Assembly: GCA_041398825.1 (NCBI GenBank)
Contig: JAWKTX010000001.1
Coordinates: forward strand, 62,001-126,000
Direction of reading: 5' to 3'
Length of the DNA stretch: 64,000 nucleotides
Source of the DNA: Planctomycetaceae bacterium
Lineage (GTDB): Bacteria; Planctomycetota; Planctomycetia; Planctomycetales; Planctomycetaceae
Shown: positions 6,660 to 15,219 of the stretch, one piece after another
Numbering within the stretch: position 1 is the first letter of the stretch
Layout of the letters: each line of letters begins with the position of its first letter
Translations under genes and position numbers: made by a program
The notes under the pieces: model-generated
The model's database searches: none
The model's input: only the letters and a program-made list of their open reading frames with translations
What the model was told of the DNA's origin: nothing

Positions 6660-7657
6660 AATTTGCACCCTCACAATGCGAGACCGTTACGGAATCTTCT
6701 TCGTCTGAAACAGGATCAATTCCGCAGGCTGAAACAGCAATCCGAGAACGAGTGTATGAGGCATTCAAGGCAGTTGGTCTCGGGTCCGTTTGTGTCTTTG
6801 CCGATCTGATCGCTGAGACCAGAAGACAGGGCATTCCGGACGATGAAGTCTTGCTGGTTCTCCAGGAGGATGAACTCAGCTATTCCTACAACACGGCGAA
6901 CGGCGAAGAGATTCGTTGTCTGCGGAATGGTACAGGGGTCGGGTTCCTCAGCCGAGACTCGAGCCGAACGATTGAATCTCTGGCGTCTGCCAGTGAACTA
7001 TTCAATGAACTGCAGGCCACAGAACAGAGCGACACAACGCCCCCCGAAGATGTGGAAACGTCTCCCAGTCCCGGAACAGATGCGTTTGATGACATCATCG
7101 CTGAGTGTTTCTCGGAAGTCTCGATCGATTCGGCTGTAATGCTGCCTGATCTGCTCAAGGCTACCAGAGCTAAAGGGCTTTGCGACGATGACGTTCGCTG
7201 GCATCTTGAGCAATCAATGAGTTCACGGATTTACGGGCGTAGAACTCGGAACGTTTATTTTGGTCGACGATCCGCAAGCGGTGCCTTGTATCTCTCCGCT
7301 GAATCGTGTCACGATGAAGGCACGCTGGCGAGCATCAGCGAACTCTTCAATGCACCCAGTCAGCCGGAATCATCCTTCATCTTGAGCAACGTCCTGAGAG
7401 ATTCCGGGGAAGAGCTGTCTGAAGTTGAAGGGCTCTTTCTGGATGCAGCCCAGACACTCAACAAGAGATTTAAGATGGGCAGGCCGGTTGCAATCAATCT
7501 GATCCGTCGGGTTCTGCTTCGGTATCACAGAACCGTTGTCTGCGGAGCCCGCATCTCTGAGGCGCTGAACGGACTCGTTGAACGTGGAATCTGCGAACGT
7601 TGCCAGGAAGGCATCCAGTTGACGAAGCGGGCATTGTGGGCCGCGATTGTTCGCTGA
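6656..7657 (+). CDS. Hypothetical protein with a tandemly duplicated domain
   Basis: In this 333-residue protein residues 35-118 and 150-232 are clearly related: FADLIAETRRQGIPDDEV matches LPDLLKATRAKGLCDDDV, and both copies end in SASELFN or SISELFN. Each copy looks like a helix-turn-helix or winged-helix unit followed by a beta hairpin. The last 80 residues (GRPVAINLIRRVLL to TKRALWAA) look like a third winged helix. A multi-site DNA-binding protein of the element is a reasonable inference. The start at 6656 is coupled to the small upstream frame; an acidic linker at 120-145 separates the two copies. Confidence 0.55.
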   Translation: MKFAPSQCETVTESSSSETGSIPQAETAIRERVYEAFKAVGLGSVCVFADLIAETRRQGIPDDEVLLVLQEDELSYSYNTANGEEIRCLRNGTGVGFLSRDSSRTIESLASASELFNELQATEQSDTTPPEDVETSPSPGTDAFDDIIAECFSEVSIDSAVMLPDLLKATRAKGLCDDDVRWHLEQSMSSRIYGRRTRNVYFGRRSASGALYLSAESCHDEGTLASISELFNAPSQPESSFILSNVLRDSGEELSEVEGLFLDAAQTLNKRFKMGRPVAINLIRRVLLRYHRTVVCGARISEALNGLVERGICERCQEGIQLTKRALWAAIVR

Positions 7658-7665
7658 TTTGGACC

Positions 7666-7681
7666 GGGAAATTAATTTCCC
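7666..7681. promoter_or_regulatory. Perfect 16-bp AT-rich palindrome upstream of the integrase
   Basis: GGGAAATTAATTTCCC is fully palindromic and is bordered by CCGG on the left and ACCGGT on the right. The layout resembles hairpin 2 of the 121-bp repeats (CCGGT, then GGAAA...TTTCC, then ACCGG). It lies 138 bp before the integrase ATG. A binding site for an element-encoded dimer is plausible. Confidence 0.4.
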
Positions 7682-7819
7682 ACCGGTGATCCAAAGGGGC
7701 TCGTTCTGCGGGCCCAACCAATCAAAGCGGGATAGGTCGACGGACCGAACGCCGGGCACTCTGACCGGCTTCCCGCTCTTTTCTTTCAGAGCATTCACCC
7801 AGCAGAGAAAGGTGAAACC

Positions 7820-9061
7820 ATGGCAGACGAAATCAACGTCATTGTGGTGGATCGCGGACGCAAGTTTCTTTACCTGCGATACACCGACCCGCTGACCAAC
7901 AAGCGAATCGAGAAGTCGGCCGGAACCTCGAACAAGAGGCAGGCGCAGAAACTGGCGGGCGAATGGCAGAAGGAAATTGAGACAGGCACTGCCACGGATC
8001 GGAGCCGGTTGACCTGGGAAGAGTTTCGGGAATCATACCAAGCTCTTCATGGTCAAAGCCTTAGTTCAGAGACTCAGACTCGCATTGATGTTGTATTCAA
8101 TAGCTTTGAAGGCATCATCGGTGCACATCGTCTGGCGTCCGTCACGAGTCAACACATCGTTAAGTGGCAAGCGACTCTGAGAACAGAGGGCAAGAGCGAA
8201 CACACCATTGCCAGTTACACAGGCCACCTGAAAGCCGCATTCAACTGGGCGGTTCAGCAGGCACTGCTGCAGAAGTCGCCTGTCATTAAGAAGCCGAAAC
8301 GAGCAAGCACAAGCGAGGCAATGAAGGGACGCCCAATCACATCCGAGGAATTCGACAGACTGATTGAGCAGGTCAAAGAGCCGTACATGAAGCCTTGTCA
8401 GCACGCCGGATGGAAGCAGCTGCTGACCGGGCTGTGGTGGTCTGGCCTGAGGCTTGAGGAATCGCTGAATCTGTACTGGGATCGTCTGGATCGCATTTCA
8501 ATTGACCTGTCTTCTGGACGGCCACTTCTGCGGATACCTGCGGAGATGGAGAAGGGAAACCGAGATCGACTCTACCCAGTGGCTACCGAGTTTGCTGAGA
8601 TGATTCTGGCGGTCCCTGAGAAGGAGCGCCACGGGGCATTCTTCACAGTCGTCTCAAAGAGCGCCACCCCTTACAGTCGAAGTCGGCATCGGATTGGAAA
8701 GATCATTGCCACACTGGGGCGGAAAGCCGGGATCGTCACAAAGGTGGATCCAAAGTCAGGCGAGAAGTCTTTTGCCAGTGCCCACGACCTGAGACGATCA
8801 TTCGGCGAACGGTGGGCAAAACGAGTCGAAGCGCCATTCCTGCAGAAAATGATGAGACATTCGGCTATCTCAACCACCTTGCGGTACTACGCTTCCCGGG
8901 ATGCACTCGATGCAGCCTCACACATTGACCAGGCATTCAACCGAGCGATGGAAGGACGGGCATCAAACGGTAGTCCCGAAACCCAATCAGAAGGGCAAAA
9001 GGTGACACTTGAGGTGACACTTGGCAAATCGGGGCTTCCAGCCGTCAGCGAAACTGAATGA
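7820..9061 (+). CDS. Tyrosine recombinase (site-specific integrase)
   Basis: The 413-residue protein has the phage integrase layout: an N-terminal arm-binding region, a SAM-like core-binding domain (about 65-155) and a catalytic domain. Visible catalytic residues are Arg211 in SGLRLEES, His322 and Arg325 in AHDLRRSF, His347 in MRHSAISTT and the nucleophile Tyr356 nine residues later. It should cut and rejoin the element and the tRNA-Leu target. GAAAGG lies upstream of the ATG. It is the last gene of the element and appears intact, unlike many of its neighbours. Confidence 0.92.
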   Translation: MADEINVIVVDRGRKFLYLRYTDPLTNKRIEKSAGTSNKRQAQKLAGEWQKEIETGTATDRSRLTWEEFRESYQALHGQSLSSETQTRIDVVFNSFEGIIGAHRLASVTSQHIVKWQATLRTEGKSEHTIASYTGHLKAAFNWAVQQALLQKSPVIKKPKRASTSEAMKGRPITSEEFDRLIEQVKEPYMKPCQHAGWKQLLTGLWWSGLRLEESLNLYWDRLDRISIDLSSGRPLLRIPAEMEKGNRDRLYPVATEFAEMILAVPEKERHGAFFTVVSKSATPYSRSRHRIGKIIATLGRKAGIVTKVDPKSGEKSFASAHDLRRSFGERWAKRVEAPFLQKMMRHSAISTTLRYYASRDALDAASHIDQAFNRAMEGRASNGSPETQSEGQKVTLEVTLGKSGLPAVSETE

Positions 9062-9078
9062 GAATCCAGTATTTTTAG

Positions 9079-9165
9079 TAGCCGAGGCGGGACTTGAACC
9101 CGCACGCCCCTTAACGGGACCCGGGATTTTAAGTCCCGTGCGTCTGCCTATTCCGCCACTCGGCC
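9079..9165 (-). tRNA. tRNA-Leu (UAA)
   Basis: The reverse strand folds as a class II tRNA of 87 nt: anticodon loop CTTAAAA (anticodon TAA) closed by CGGGA/TCCCG, a long variable arm, a T arm GCGGG-TTCAAGT-CCCGC and discriminator A. CCA is not encoded. The acceptor stem pairs G2-C71 to G7-C66, but position 1-72 is G-U, which is unusual. The 3' end faces the integrase, so this gene is the likely integration target. Confidence 0.92.
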
Positions 9166-9427
9166 AGTGGTCTCATCAAGACGATCCCTAGTTTAGCTGC
9201 AACTCCATCTTTGCTCCACTCAGATGGGATGTGCTTTGTTCGATTCCTGGTGGCTCGGACAGGAAGTCGACCTCAAAAGGTTCGAACAAAGAGGTGTATT
9301 TGGCTGGAAACCCGGTACAAGGTAGAGTTTCGCGTGTTAGAAAGTGGTGTTTTCCGGCATTGTGGGCGAATTCTTGTGTCCGGCCAGCGAATTGCCATGC
9401 ATTGCCAGGCGACCTTTCGCTTGTGCG

Positions 9428-11335
9428 ATGAATCAGGTCAACACGGTCAGGTTGTGGCTGTGCACCTGGAAAACAGAATCGAATGACGGTTTGAGTTCCG
9501 GACGATTTTCATTGAAAGACATCAGCGTGTTAGCGAACAGAGCCCGGAGTATTGTGGTACGTCTGATCCTGCTGGTGCAGGTGTTTGCAGTTCTGGTGTC
9601 TTCGGACGCTTGCCGAGCTCAGGACTTGCCGGCAACCCAGCTATTGCCACCTTCGTGTGTCGTCTACGCGGAAGCAACGCAACCTTCGCAGGTCATGTCT
9701 GCTATTCTTGATCACCCATTATGTGCTGAGATCCAGTCACTGGATGTCTGGAAGAATGTCACCCAGAGTCAGCCCTATCGTAATTTTCTGACGGGGCGTA
9801 AGTTCTTCGAAATCCAGATGGGCATGGAATGGCGGCAGGCCGTTGAGTCTCTGACGATGGGTGGCATCTATGCTGCATTCGACGCTCGGTCTCAGGGGGC
9901 CGTGCTGTTGGTGCGAGCGAAGGATGAGTCCACCGTGACTCGATTCAAAGACGGGATACTTGAGCTGATTCGCGCAGGCAAGGGGCCCGGTGAGGCGACC
10001 GATGAGTATCGTGGTGTCTCCATCTACAAGATTGAGAAAGGTGGAGTTGCTGCCGTCGGTGAGTGGCTTGTCGTTGTCAACAAAGGCGAACCAGGTAAGT
10101 TTGTGCTGGATCGGCTGCTGGATCATCGGGCTGGCATCGTGTCTGACGGAGCGACGCTGGCGGAGAATGTTCGATTGAGCGATGCCTTAAGCCAGGGTCC
10201 GGTGGATTCTTCCGTCGTGGCATTTCTGGATCTGGAGGTGATTCGCAGCGATTCCGGGGTTCAGAAAGCGCTGAATGGGCAGGCAGAAAACCCGCTGGTC
10301 GAAATGCTCGCCGGAGGGATTCAGAGTACTCTTCAAAAATCGCCGTGGGTATCGGCACACTTATCGATTTCCGGACCGAAGGAGTCAGGAGATGGAAAAA
10401 CAGGTGATGGACTGAGCTTGTCCTTCTCAGCACCTTTCTCTGATGAATGGATACCCGAGGAGCGTCATCACTTCTTTGGAACGGAACCGGAAGGGCACGC
10501 TCCTCTGCTGCCCGAGATACCGGAGCAGGTGTTGAGTATAGGTACGTGGCGCGACGTGTCGGATATGTGGTTGCGGGCCGGTGATTTGTTCGACGAGAAT
10601 ATGAATGATCAGATTGCAAATGCAGAGAGCACACTGACGACCCTTTTTGCAGGCCGCGATTTTGCCGAAGAAATCCTTGGTTCATTTCAGCCACAGATGG
10701 GCCTTGTTGTGGTTCGCCAGCAATTTGGCGATGCGAGGCCGCAGCCCGCAATCAAGCTCCCGTCGTTCGCTTTGGTGCTGGAAATGCGGGAGCCTGAGCG
10801 GATGACGCGGGAATTGCGTCGGACGTTTCAGAGCATGATCGGATTCTTCAACGTTGTGGGAGCCATGGAAGGTCGACCTCAGCTTGAGATGGACATGCGA
10901 AAACTGGAAAGTGGCGAGCTGGTCGTATCGGAATACATTCCGGAAGACGACGATCGAGATTCCATGTTTGCGCCGATCATCTTTAACTTTTCTCCCAGCG
11001 TGGGATTTGTCGGAAGTCGTTTTGTTCTCTCCAGCACGCAGCAGCTGGCCCAAAAGCTTGTGACAGCCCCGGTTCCTTCAGCACCAGCGGTCGCTCGTCC
11101 TAATACGTCCATCGCGATGTCCGCTCCGATTTTGCGACAAATCCTGGCAGACAATCGGGATCACTTGATCTCTCAGAATATGCTTGAGGAAGGTCGTACG
11201 CGTGAGGAAGCCGAAGTACACATTGATCTTCTCCTGAAAGTCCTTGGGTATTTTCAGGGGGCTGGTCTGGAATTGGTTCGAGACAACGACACGTTGAAGC
11301 TGAAACTGAATCTCTCTGTGAGAAGCCAGCAATGA
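9428..11335 (+). CDS. Exported hypothetical protein (planctomycete type)
   Basis: A Sec-type signal is visible in the stretch RSIVVRLILLVQVFAVLVSS, followed by CRAQ. The mature part of about 570 residues is a soluble alpha/beta protein with no metal or catalytic motif that I recognise. Its start is uncertain: ATG 9428 gives a long N-region, and a GTG near 9525 would place the signal at the very N-terminus. It overlaps the DUF1800 gene by 4 bp (ATGA), and DUF1501 follows, so the three probably form one operon for an exported or envelope function. Confidence 0.6.
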   Translation: MNQVNTVRLWLCTWKTESNDGLSSGRFSLKDISVLANRARSIVVRLILLVQVFAVLVSSDACRAQDLPATQLLPPSCVVYAEATQPSQVMSAILDHPLCAEIQSLDVWKNVTQSQPYRNFLTGRKFFEIQMGMEWRQAVESLTMGGIYAAFDARSQGAVLLVRAKDESTVTRFKDGILELIRAGKGPGEATDEYRGVSIYKIEKGGVAAVGEWLVVVNKGEPGKFVLDRLLDHRAGIVSDGATLAENVRLSDALSQGPVDSSVVAFLDLEVIRSDSGVQKALNGQAENPLVEMLAGGIQSTLQKSPWVSAHLSISGPKESGDGKTGDGLSLSFSAPFSDEWIPEERHHFFGTEPEGHAPLLPEIPEQVLSIGTWRDVSDMWLRAGDLFDENMNDQIANAESTLTTLFAGRDFAEEILGSFQPQMGLVVVRQQFGDARPQPAIKLPSFALVLEMREPERMTRELRRTFQSMIGFFNVVGAMEGRPQLEMDMRKLESGELVVSEYIPEDDDRDSMFAPIIFNFSPSVGFVGSRFVLSSTQQLAQKLVTAPVPSAPAVARPNTSIAMSAPILRQILADNRDHLISQNMLEEGRTREEAEVHIDLLLKVLGYFQGAGLELVRDNDTLKLKLNLSVRSQQ

Positions 11336-12699
11336 CACAGCAGATGATGATTGAAATCGACCCACAGCGGGCCTGGGAACCATTTACTCCATCGTCGCAG
11401 AATCCATGGGATTTGCGAGCTGCGGCTCACCTGTTTCGACGTGCCGGTTTCGGGGCCACTTTCAATGAGCTGACTGAAGCAGTGCGACTTTCGCCTGCAG
11501 ATGTTGTCCAGCAGATGTTGTCCACTGCTGAGCCTGCTGTGTTTGTTCAGCAGATGCAGTCACTGGCCAGTGCTGCACTGGCGACGGGAAATGTCAGACA
11601 GTTATCGGCATGGTGGGCTTACCGCATGCTTTCGACTCCGGTGCAACTGATTGAGAAGCTGACTCTGTTCTGGCACGGGCACTTTGCGACAAGTGCAGAA
11701 AAAGTGCAGGATGGGGAGCTCATGCTGCACCAGAATCAGCTGTTGCGGGAATCTGCGACGGGCAGTTTTTCTTTCATAGTTCAGGAGATAGCGCGCGATC
11801 CCGCAATGTTGTTGTACCTGGATTCCGCCACAAATCGAAAGGCGCATCCCAACGAAAACTTTGCCCGCGAGATCATGGAGCTGTTTTGTCTTGGCGAAGG
11901 CAACTATACAGAAAACGATATTCGTGAACTGGCTCGATGCTTTACCGGCTGGGAAGTTCGTCGCGGCAAATTTCGAGTCAATCAATATCAGCATGACAAT
12001 GGTTCTAAGACAGTCCTTGGTGAGACCGGTGATTTTTCCGGAGAAGATGGGGTTCGCATTGTGGTCTCGCAACCCGGTGCGGCAGAATTCATCGTGTCGA
12101 AGTTGATTCGGTTCTTCCTGTTTGATGAGCCGGCTGCTTCGCCTGAACTGATTGCTCCACTTGCAAGACTGATGCGCGATTCGGACATGCAGATTGCTCC
12201 CGTCGTCAGGACGATGCTCTGCAGTCAGCTGTTTTTCTCTTCACATTCCCGTGCCAGAAAGATTCGGTCGCCGGTCGAGCTGGCCATCGGATTTCTGCGA
12301 TCAATGCAGGCATCTGTTAATACTTTTGAACTGGCGGATCAGATTGAGATATTGGGGCAGGGCTTGCTTTACCCGCCAAGCGTCAAAGGATGGGATGGTG
12401 GCCGAACCTGGATTAACTCTTCTACATTGCTTGGACGGTCCAATCTGATTCGCGACCTGCTGGAAGATGAAAAGACTCGTTTTGATCGCCGGCCTGTCAA
12501 TGAGTACCTGCTTTCGATAGGTGCGGGGACGAGCGGACAGCTTCTGGAACATCTCGAGATTCTTCTGTTTGCTGTACCTTTGCCTGACGGGGCTCGCCAG
12601 CGGGTTATCAATTTGATTGACGCGGCGGGTGATCGTCGGAGGAATCTCATCGAAGGGATTCACGCATTGTGCACGTTGCCTGAATTTCAACTGGCCTGA
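11332..12699 (+). CDS. DUF1800 family protein
   Basis: The 455-residue protein has the DUF1800 signature throughout: AAHLFRRAGFGAT near residue 32, LTLFWHGHFAT near 105, PNENFAREIMELFCLG near 175 and RELARCFTGW near 200, then a C-terminal VKGWDGGRTWINSS. DUF1800 genes are almost always followed by a DUF1501 gene, as here after 12 bp. Their biochemical role is unknown. No signal peptide is visible, in contrast to its two neighbours. Confidence 0.9.
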   Translation: MTQQMMIEIDPQRAWEPFTPSSQNPWDLRAAAHLFRRAGFGATFNELTEAVRLSPADVVQQMLSTAEPAVFVQQMQSLASAALATGNVRQLSAWWAYRMLSTPVQLIEKLTLFWHGHFATSAEKVQDGELMLHQNQLLRESATGSFSFIVQEIARDPAMLLYLDSATNRKAHPNENFAREIMELFCLGEGNYTENDIRELARCFTGWEVRRGKFRVNQYQHDNGSKTVLGETGDFSGEDGVRIVVSQPGAAEFIVSKLIRFFLFDEPAASPELIAPLARLMRDSDMQIAPVVRTMLCSQLFFSSHSRARKIRSPVELAIGFLRSMQASVNTFELADQIEILGQGLLYPPSVKGWDGGRTWINSSTLLGRSNLIRDLLEDEKTRFDRRPVNEYLLSIGAGTSGQLLEHLEILLFAVPLPDGARQRVINLIDAAGDRRRNLIEGIHALCTLPEFQLA

Positions 12700-12711
12700 A
12701 GGAGTTTCCTT

Positions 12712-13932
12712 ATGCATTCTGTTTCACGTCGTCGATTTCTGAATCAGGCTGGTGCTGGCGCTGCGGTTCTTACGCTGGGGGGATTTGCCCCGGATTTTCT
12801 TCAGTCCGCGGCTGCGAGATCGAAGAATGAACGCATTCTTGTCGTTGTGGAGATGGCCGGTGGTAATGATGGATTGAATTCAGTTGTTCCATTCGCGGAC
12901 GATGAATATCAAAAGCTGCGTCCCAAGCTGGCACTGACGGAAATGGAGGTGATCAGGGTGAATGATCAGCTCGGGTTTCACCCTTCGTTGCGCGGATTCG
13001 CCGACTTACTGGAGCAAAATCAGTTAGCGGTCGTTCAGGGTGTCGGTTACGACAATCCGAATCGATCCCATTTCGAATCGATGGACATCTGGCACACGTG
13101 CCTGCGAAAAAATGAGACTCGTAACGATGGGTGGCTGGGACGGTTTCTGGAGTCGGCTGCCCCGTCAGAGAACGTCGATCCTCTGGCTCTTCATCTGGGC
13201 GCTGACAAGCAGCCTTTTGCATTGATGTCGCGCGAAGTGCGCGTCCCTTCGATTCGATCACTTGAGCAGTTTCGGCTCAACGGCATTGACCGTGAGCAGT
13301 TTCGGATTGCAGTGCAGGAGCTGACAGATGCAAGGAGCAGCGGTACGAATGATCTGCTGGGATTCGTGCAGTCGAGTACCAGTTCGGCAATTGCGGCCAG
13401 CAAACGGATCGAGACCACGGGTCAAGGCTACACACCAGCAAAGTCCTATCCCGCGACGGGACTTGGTGAAAAACTGAAAACAGTGGCAGGGCTGATCGCA
13501 TCGGGACTTTCCACGAAAGTGTTCTACGTGCAGATTGACGGTTTTGACACACATTCGCAGCAGCCGAACGCTCATGCAGGCCTTTTGCGACAGGTAGGGG
13601 ATGCCGTTCATTCATTCGTGAGCGACATGGTTGCGCAGGGTCATGGCGACGAGGTTGCCATTATGTGCTTTAGTGAATTTGGCCGACGAGTGGCTGAGAA
13701 TGCGAGTGAGGGTACGGATCACGGAACCGCAGGCCCGATGTTTATTGCCGGGACGAAAGTGAAAGCCGGACTAATCGGTGATCTGCCTTCGCTGCAGGAT
13801 CTGCAGGAAGGCGATTTGAAGCATCACACCGATTTTCGTCAGGTCTATGCTGCAGTGCTTGAGGACTGGTTGCAATGCAGCAGTCAGGAAGTCCTGCGCG
13901 GCAGGTTCCAGCCGGTTCCCGTATTCGGCTGA
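12712..13932 (+). CDS. DUF1501 protein with twin-arginine signal
   Basis: The 406-residue protein starts with a Tat-type leader (SRRRFLNQAGAGAAVLTLGG) and has DUF1501 landmarks: VEMAGGNDGLNSVVP near 47, HFESMDIWHT near 120, QIDGFDTHSQQ near 275 and FSEFGRRVAENASEGTDHGTAG near 320. DUF1501 is a member of the alkaline-phosphatase/sulfatase-like fold group, but its substrate is unknown. The pairing with DUF1800 is standard. It ends tail to tail, 1 bp from the methyltransferase gene. Confidence 0.9.
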   Translation: MHSVSRRRFLNQAGAGAAVLTLGGFAPDFLQSAAARSKNERILVVVEMAGGNDGLNSVVPFADDEYQKLRPKLALTEMEVIRVNDQLGFHPSLRGFADLLEQNQLAVVQGVGYDNPNRSHFESMDIWHTCLRKNETRNDGWLGRFLESAAPSENVDPLALHLGADKQPFALMSREVRVPSIRSLEQFRLNGIDREQFRIAVQELTDARSSGTNDLLGFVQSSTSSAIAASKRIETTGQGYTPAKSYPATGLGEKLKTVAGLIASGLSTKVFYVQIDGFDTHSQQPNAHAGLLRQVGDAVHSFVSDMVAQGHGDEVAIMCFSEFGRRVAENASEGTDHGTAGPMFIAGTKVKAGLIGDLPSLQDLQEGDLKHHTDFRQVYAAVLEDWLQCSSQEVLRGRFQPVPVFG

Positions 13933-13933
13933 T

Positions 13934-15157
13934 CTATCGCTTCAGCAGGCATCCATTGTTTCGCAGCAGTTGCCACTGCATCACCCTGACAATCTGCCCA
14001 GCCACAGCTTCGATCACTGCGGGGACAACAGCGTTTCCAAATTGCCGATATGACTGCGTGTCCGAGACAACTTGTTGCTGGAGAAGGTGCTCCGGAAATC
14101 CCATGAGACGCCCGGCTTCTCGAGGTGTGAGGCGTCTGGGATTCCTGCCGCGACCCTGCGGGACCAGAATCTCAGAACCATCTTTGTGGTAACGTGCGCT
14201 GAGAGTTCTTGTGATTCCATTCGGATCTGCAACGCTGCAGCCAAATCCGTTACCTTTGGCCCGATGGCGTTCCGCGTAGTCCTGAAGATATTGCCAGAGT
14301 TTGTCGGAAAGAGTGAACTTGCCGTCTGCTTTTGGTTCGAGAATATCTTTGAGACGCGGGGGGGGCTGATCCGGGGGCTCGGGATACTGGAACGGGGGAT
14401 TGTCACCAAACACATCCCTGTCAAAGCACACAATGATGACCCGTTCGCGATGCTGGGGAACCCATGATGCCGCGTCGATGATTTTGTTGAAGACGGTGTA
14501 GTTCAAGTCATGCAGCGTTCCCTCAATTGTCTTCCAGGTGTTTCCTTTGTCGTGTGAACGGAGGTTCTTGACATTCTCAAGCAGCAGCACAGGCGGGCGA
14601 TGGTGCTCAATAATTGTTGCCAGATGGAAGAAGAGCGTCCCCTGAGTTTGATCCTTAAAACCGTGCGCGCGTCCGAGGCTGTTCTTCTTGGAGACTCCTG
14701 CGAGAGAAAATGGCTGACAGGGAAATCCGGCTGCCAGTACGTCGTGCGGTGGCAGGTCTTTGGCTGCTGCCAGATCCACAACATCTCCCGCAGGGTTCTC
14801 ACCGAACCAGGCAAGGTATGTTTTCTGTGCGTGTTTGTCGCGTTCACAGGAACGCAGGCACTGACCGCCGACTGCTTCCAGTCCGATTCGCATTCCTCCA
14901 ACGCCGGAGAACAGATCGACAAACGTAAATGGTACGGACGGCGGCTGGTAACCTGAAGAATTTGAGTCGTCTGGCAGTGAGTCGGCTGGATCTTCTTCCA
15001 AAGAATCGAACAGGGTTGGCGGCAGGTGTTTTTCCATCGTCTCAGACAGAATCGAAACGATGTAGGAGTTCTGGCTCATCAGACGACGTTTCGATTCTCT
15101 GCGAATGTGTTCATTGACTGCCGTTGGTACGTCGCGAATGAGCAAATTGGGCATCAT
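13934..15157 (-). CDS. Solitary C5-cytosine DNA methyltransferase with a ribbon-helix-helix-like N-terminus
   Basis: All key 5mC-methyltransferase motifs are present: FVDLFSGVGG (about 79-88), the catalytic Pro-Cys at 146-147 in GFPCQPF, ENV at 194-196, QHRERV at 235-240 and C-terminal YRQFGNAVVP. The target-recognition end (RTLSARYHKDGSE, RRLTPREAGRLMGF) resembles the Dcm/EcoRII group, so CCWGG-like specificity is possible but unproven. Residues 3-44 (MPNLLIRDVPTAVNEHI onwards) look like an Arc/FitA-type DNA-binding fold. I chose the ATG at 15157 with AGGGA upstream instead of 15226. No restriction enzyme lies nearby. Confidence 0.88.
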   Translation of the reverse strand: MMPNLLIRDVPTAVNEHIRRESKRRLMSQNSYIVSILSETMEKHLPPTLFDSLEEDPADSLPDDSNSSGYQPPSVPFTFVDLFSGVGGMRIGLEAVGGQCLRSCERDKHAQKTYLAWFGENPAGDVVDLAAAKDLPPHDVLAAGFPCQPFSLAGVSKKNSLGRAHGFKDQTQGTLFFHLATIIEHHRPPVLLLENVKNLRSHDKGNTWKTIEGTLHDLNYTVFNKIIDAASWVPQHRERVIIVCFDRDVFGDNPPFQYPEPPDQPPPRLKDILEPKADGKFTLSDKLWQYLQDYAERHRAKGNGFGCSVADPNGITRTLSARYHKDGSEILVPQGRGRNPRRLTPREAGRLMGFPEHLLQQQVVSDTQSYRQFGNAVVPAVIEAVAGQIVRVMQWQLLRNNGCLLKR

Positions 15158-15219
15158 CAGGTCCCTGGGAAGAAGTGATAGCGAAATGCTAGCACTTCTT
15201 CCCAGCGGGTTCCAGCGGG

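Larger units (their letters stand above)
1..9078. mobile_element. Integrated phage-like element at tRNA-Leu (right part)
   Basis: The segment ends in a tyrosine recombinase that lies 17 bp from the 3' end of a tRNA-Leu, the usual place for tRNA-targeted integration. Upstream lie a primase-helicase, a zinc-ribbon protein, an S49 head-protease-like gene, tape-measure-like fragments and a sigma-factor fragment, all fitting a phage or phage-derived island. Gene decay (frameshifts, a fused sigma fragment, a tiny tape-measure stub) suggests it is defective. The left attachment site is outside the window, so the full size is unknown. The boundary at 9078 is inferred from the tRNA; the core att sequence should lie inside the tRNA 3' end. 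Confidence 0.75.

Noticed and set aside
7494..7721. Open frame opposite the duplicated-domain gene
   Set aside because: A shadow of the coding strand with no own start signal or motif.
13934..15157. Restriction-modification system
   Set aside because: Only the methyltransferase is present; neighbours are DUF1501 and DUF1559 genes.
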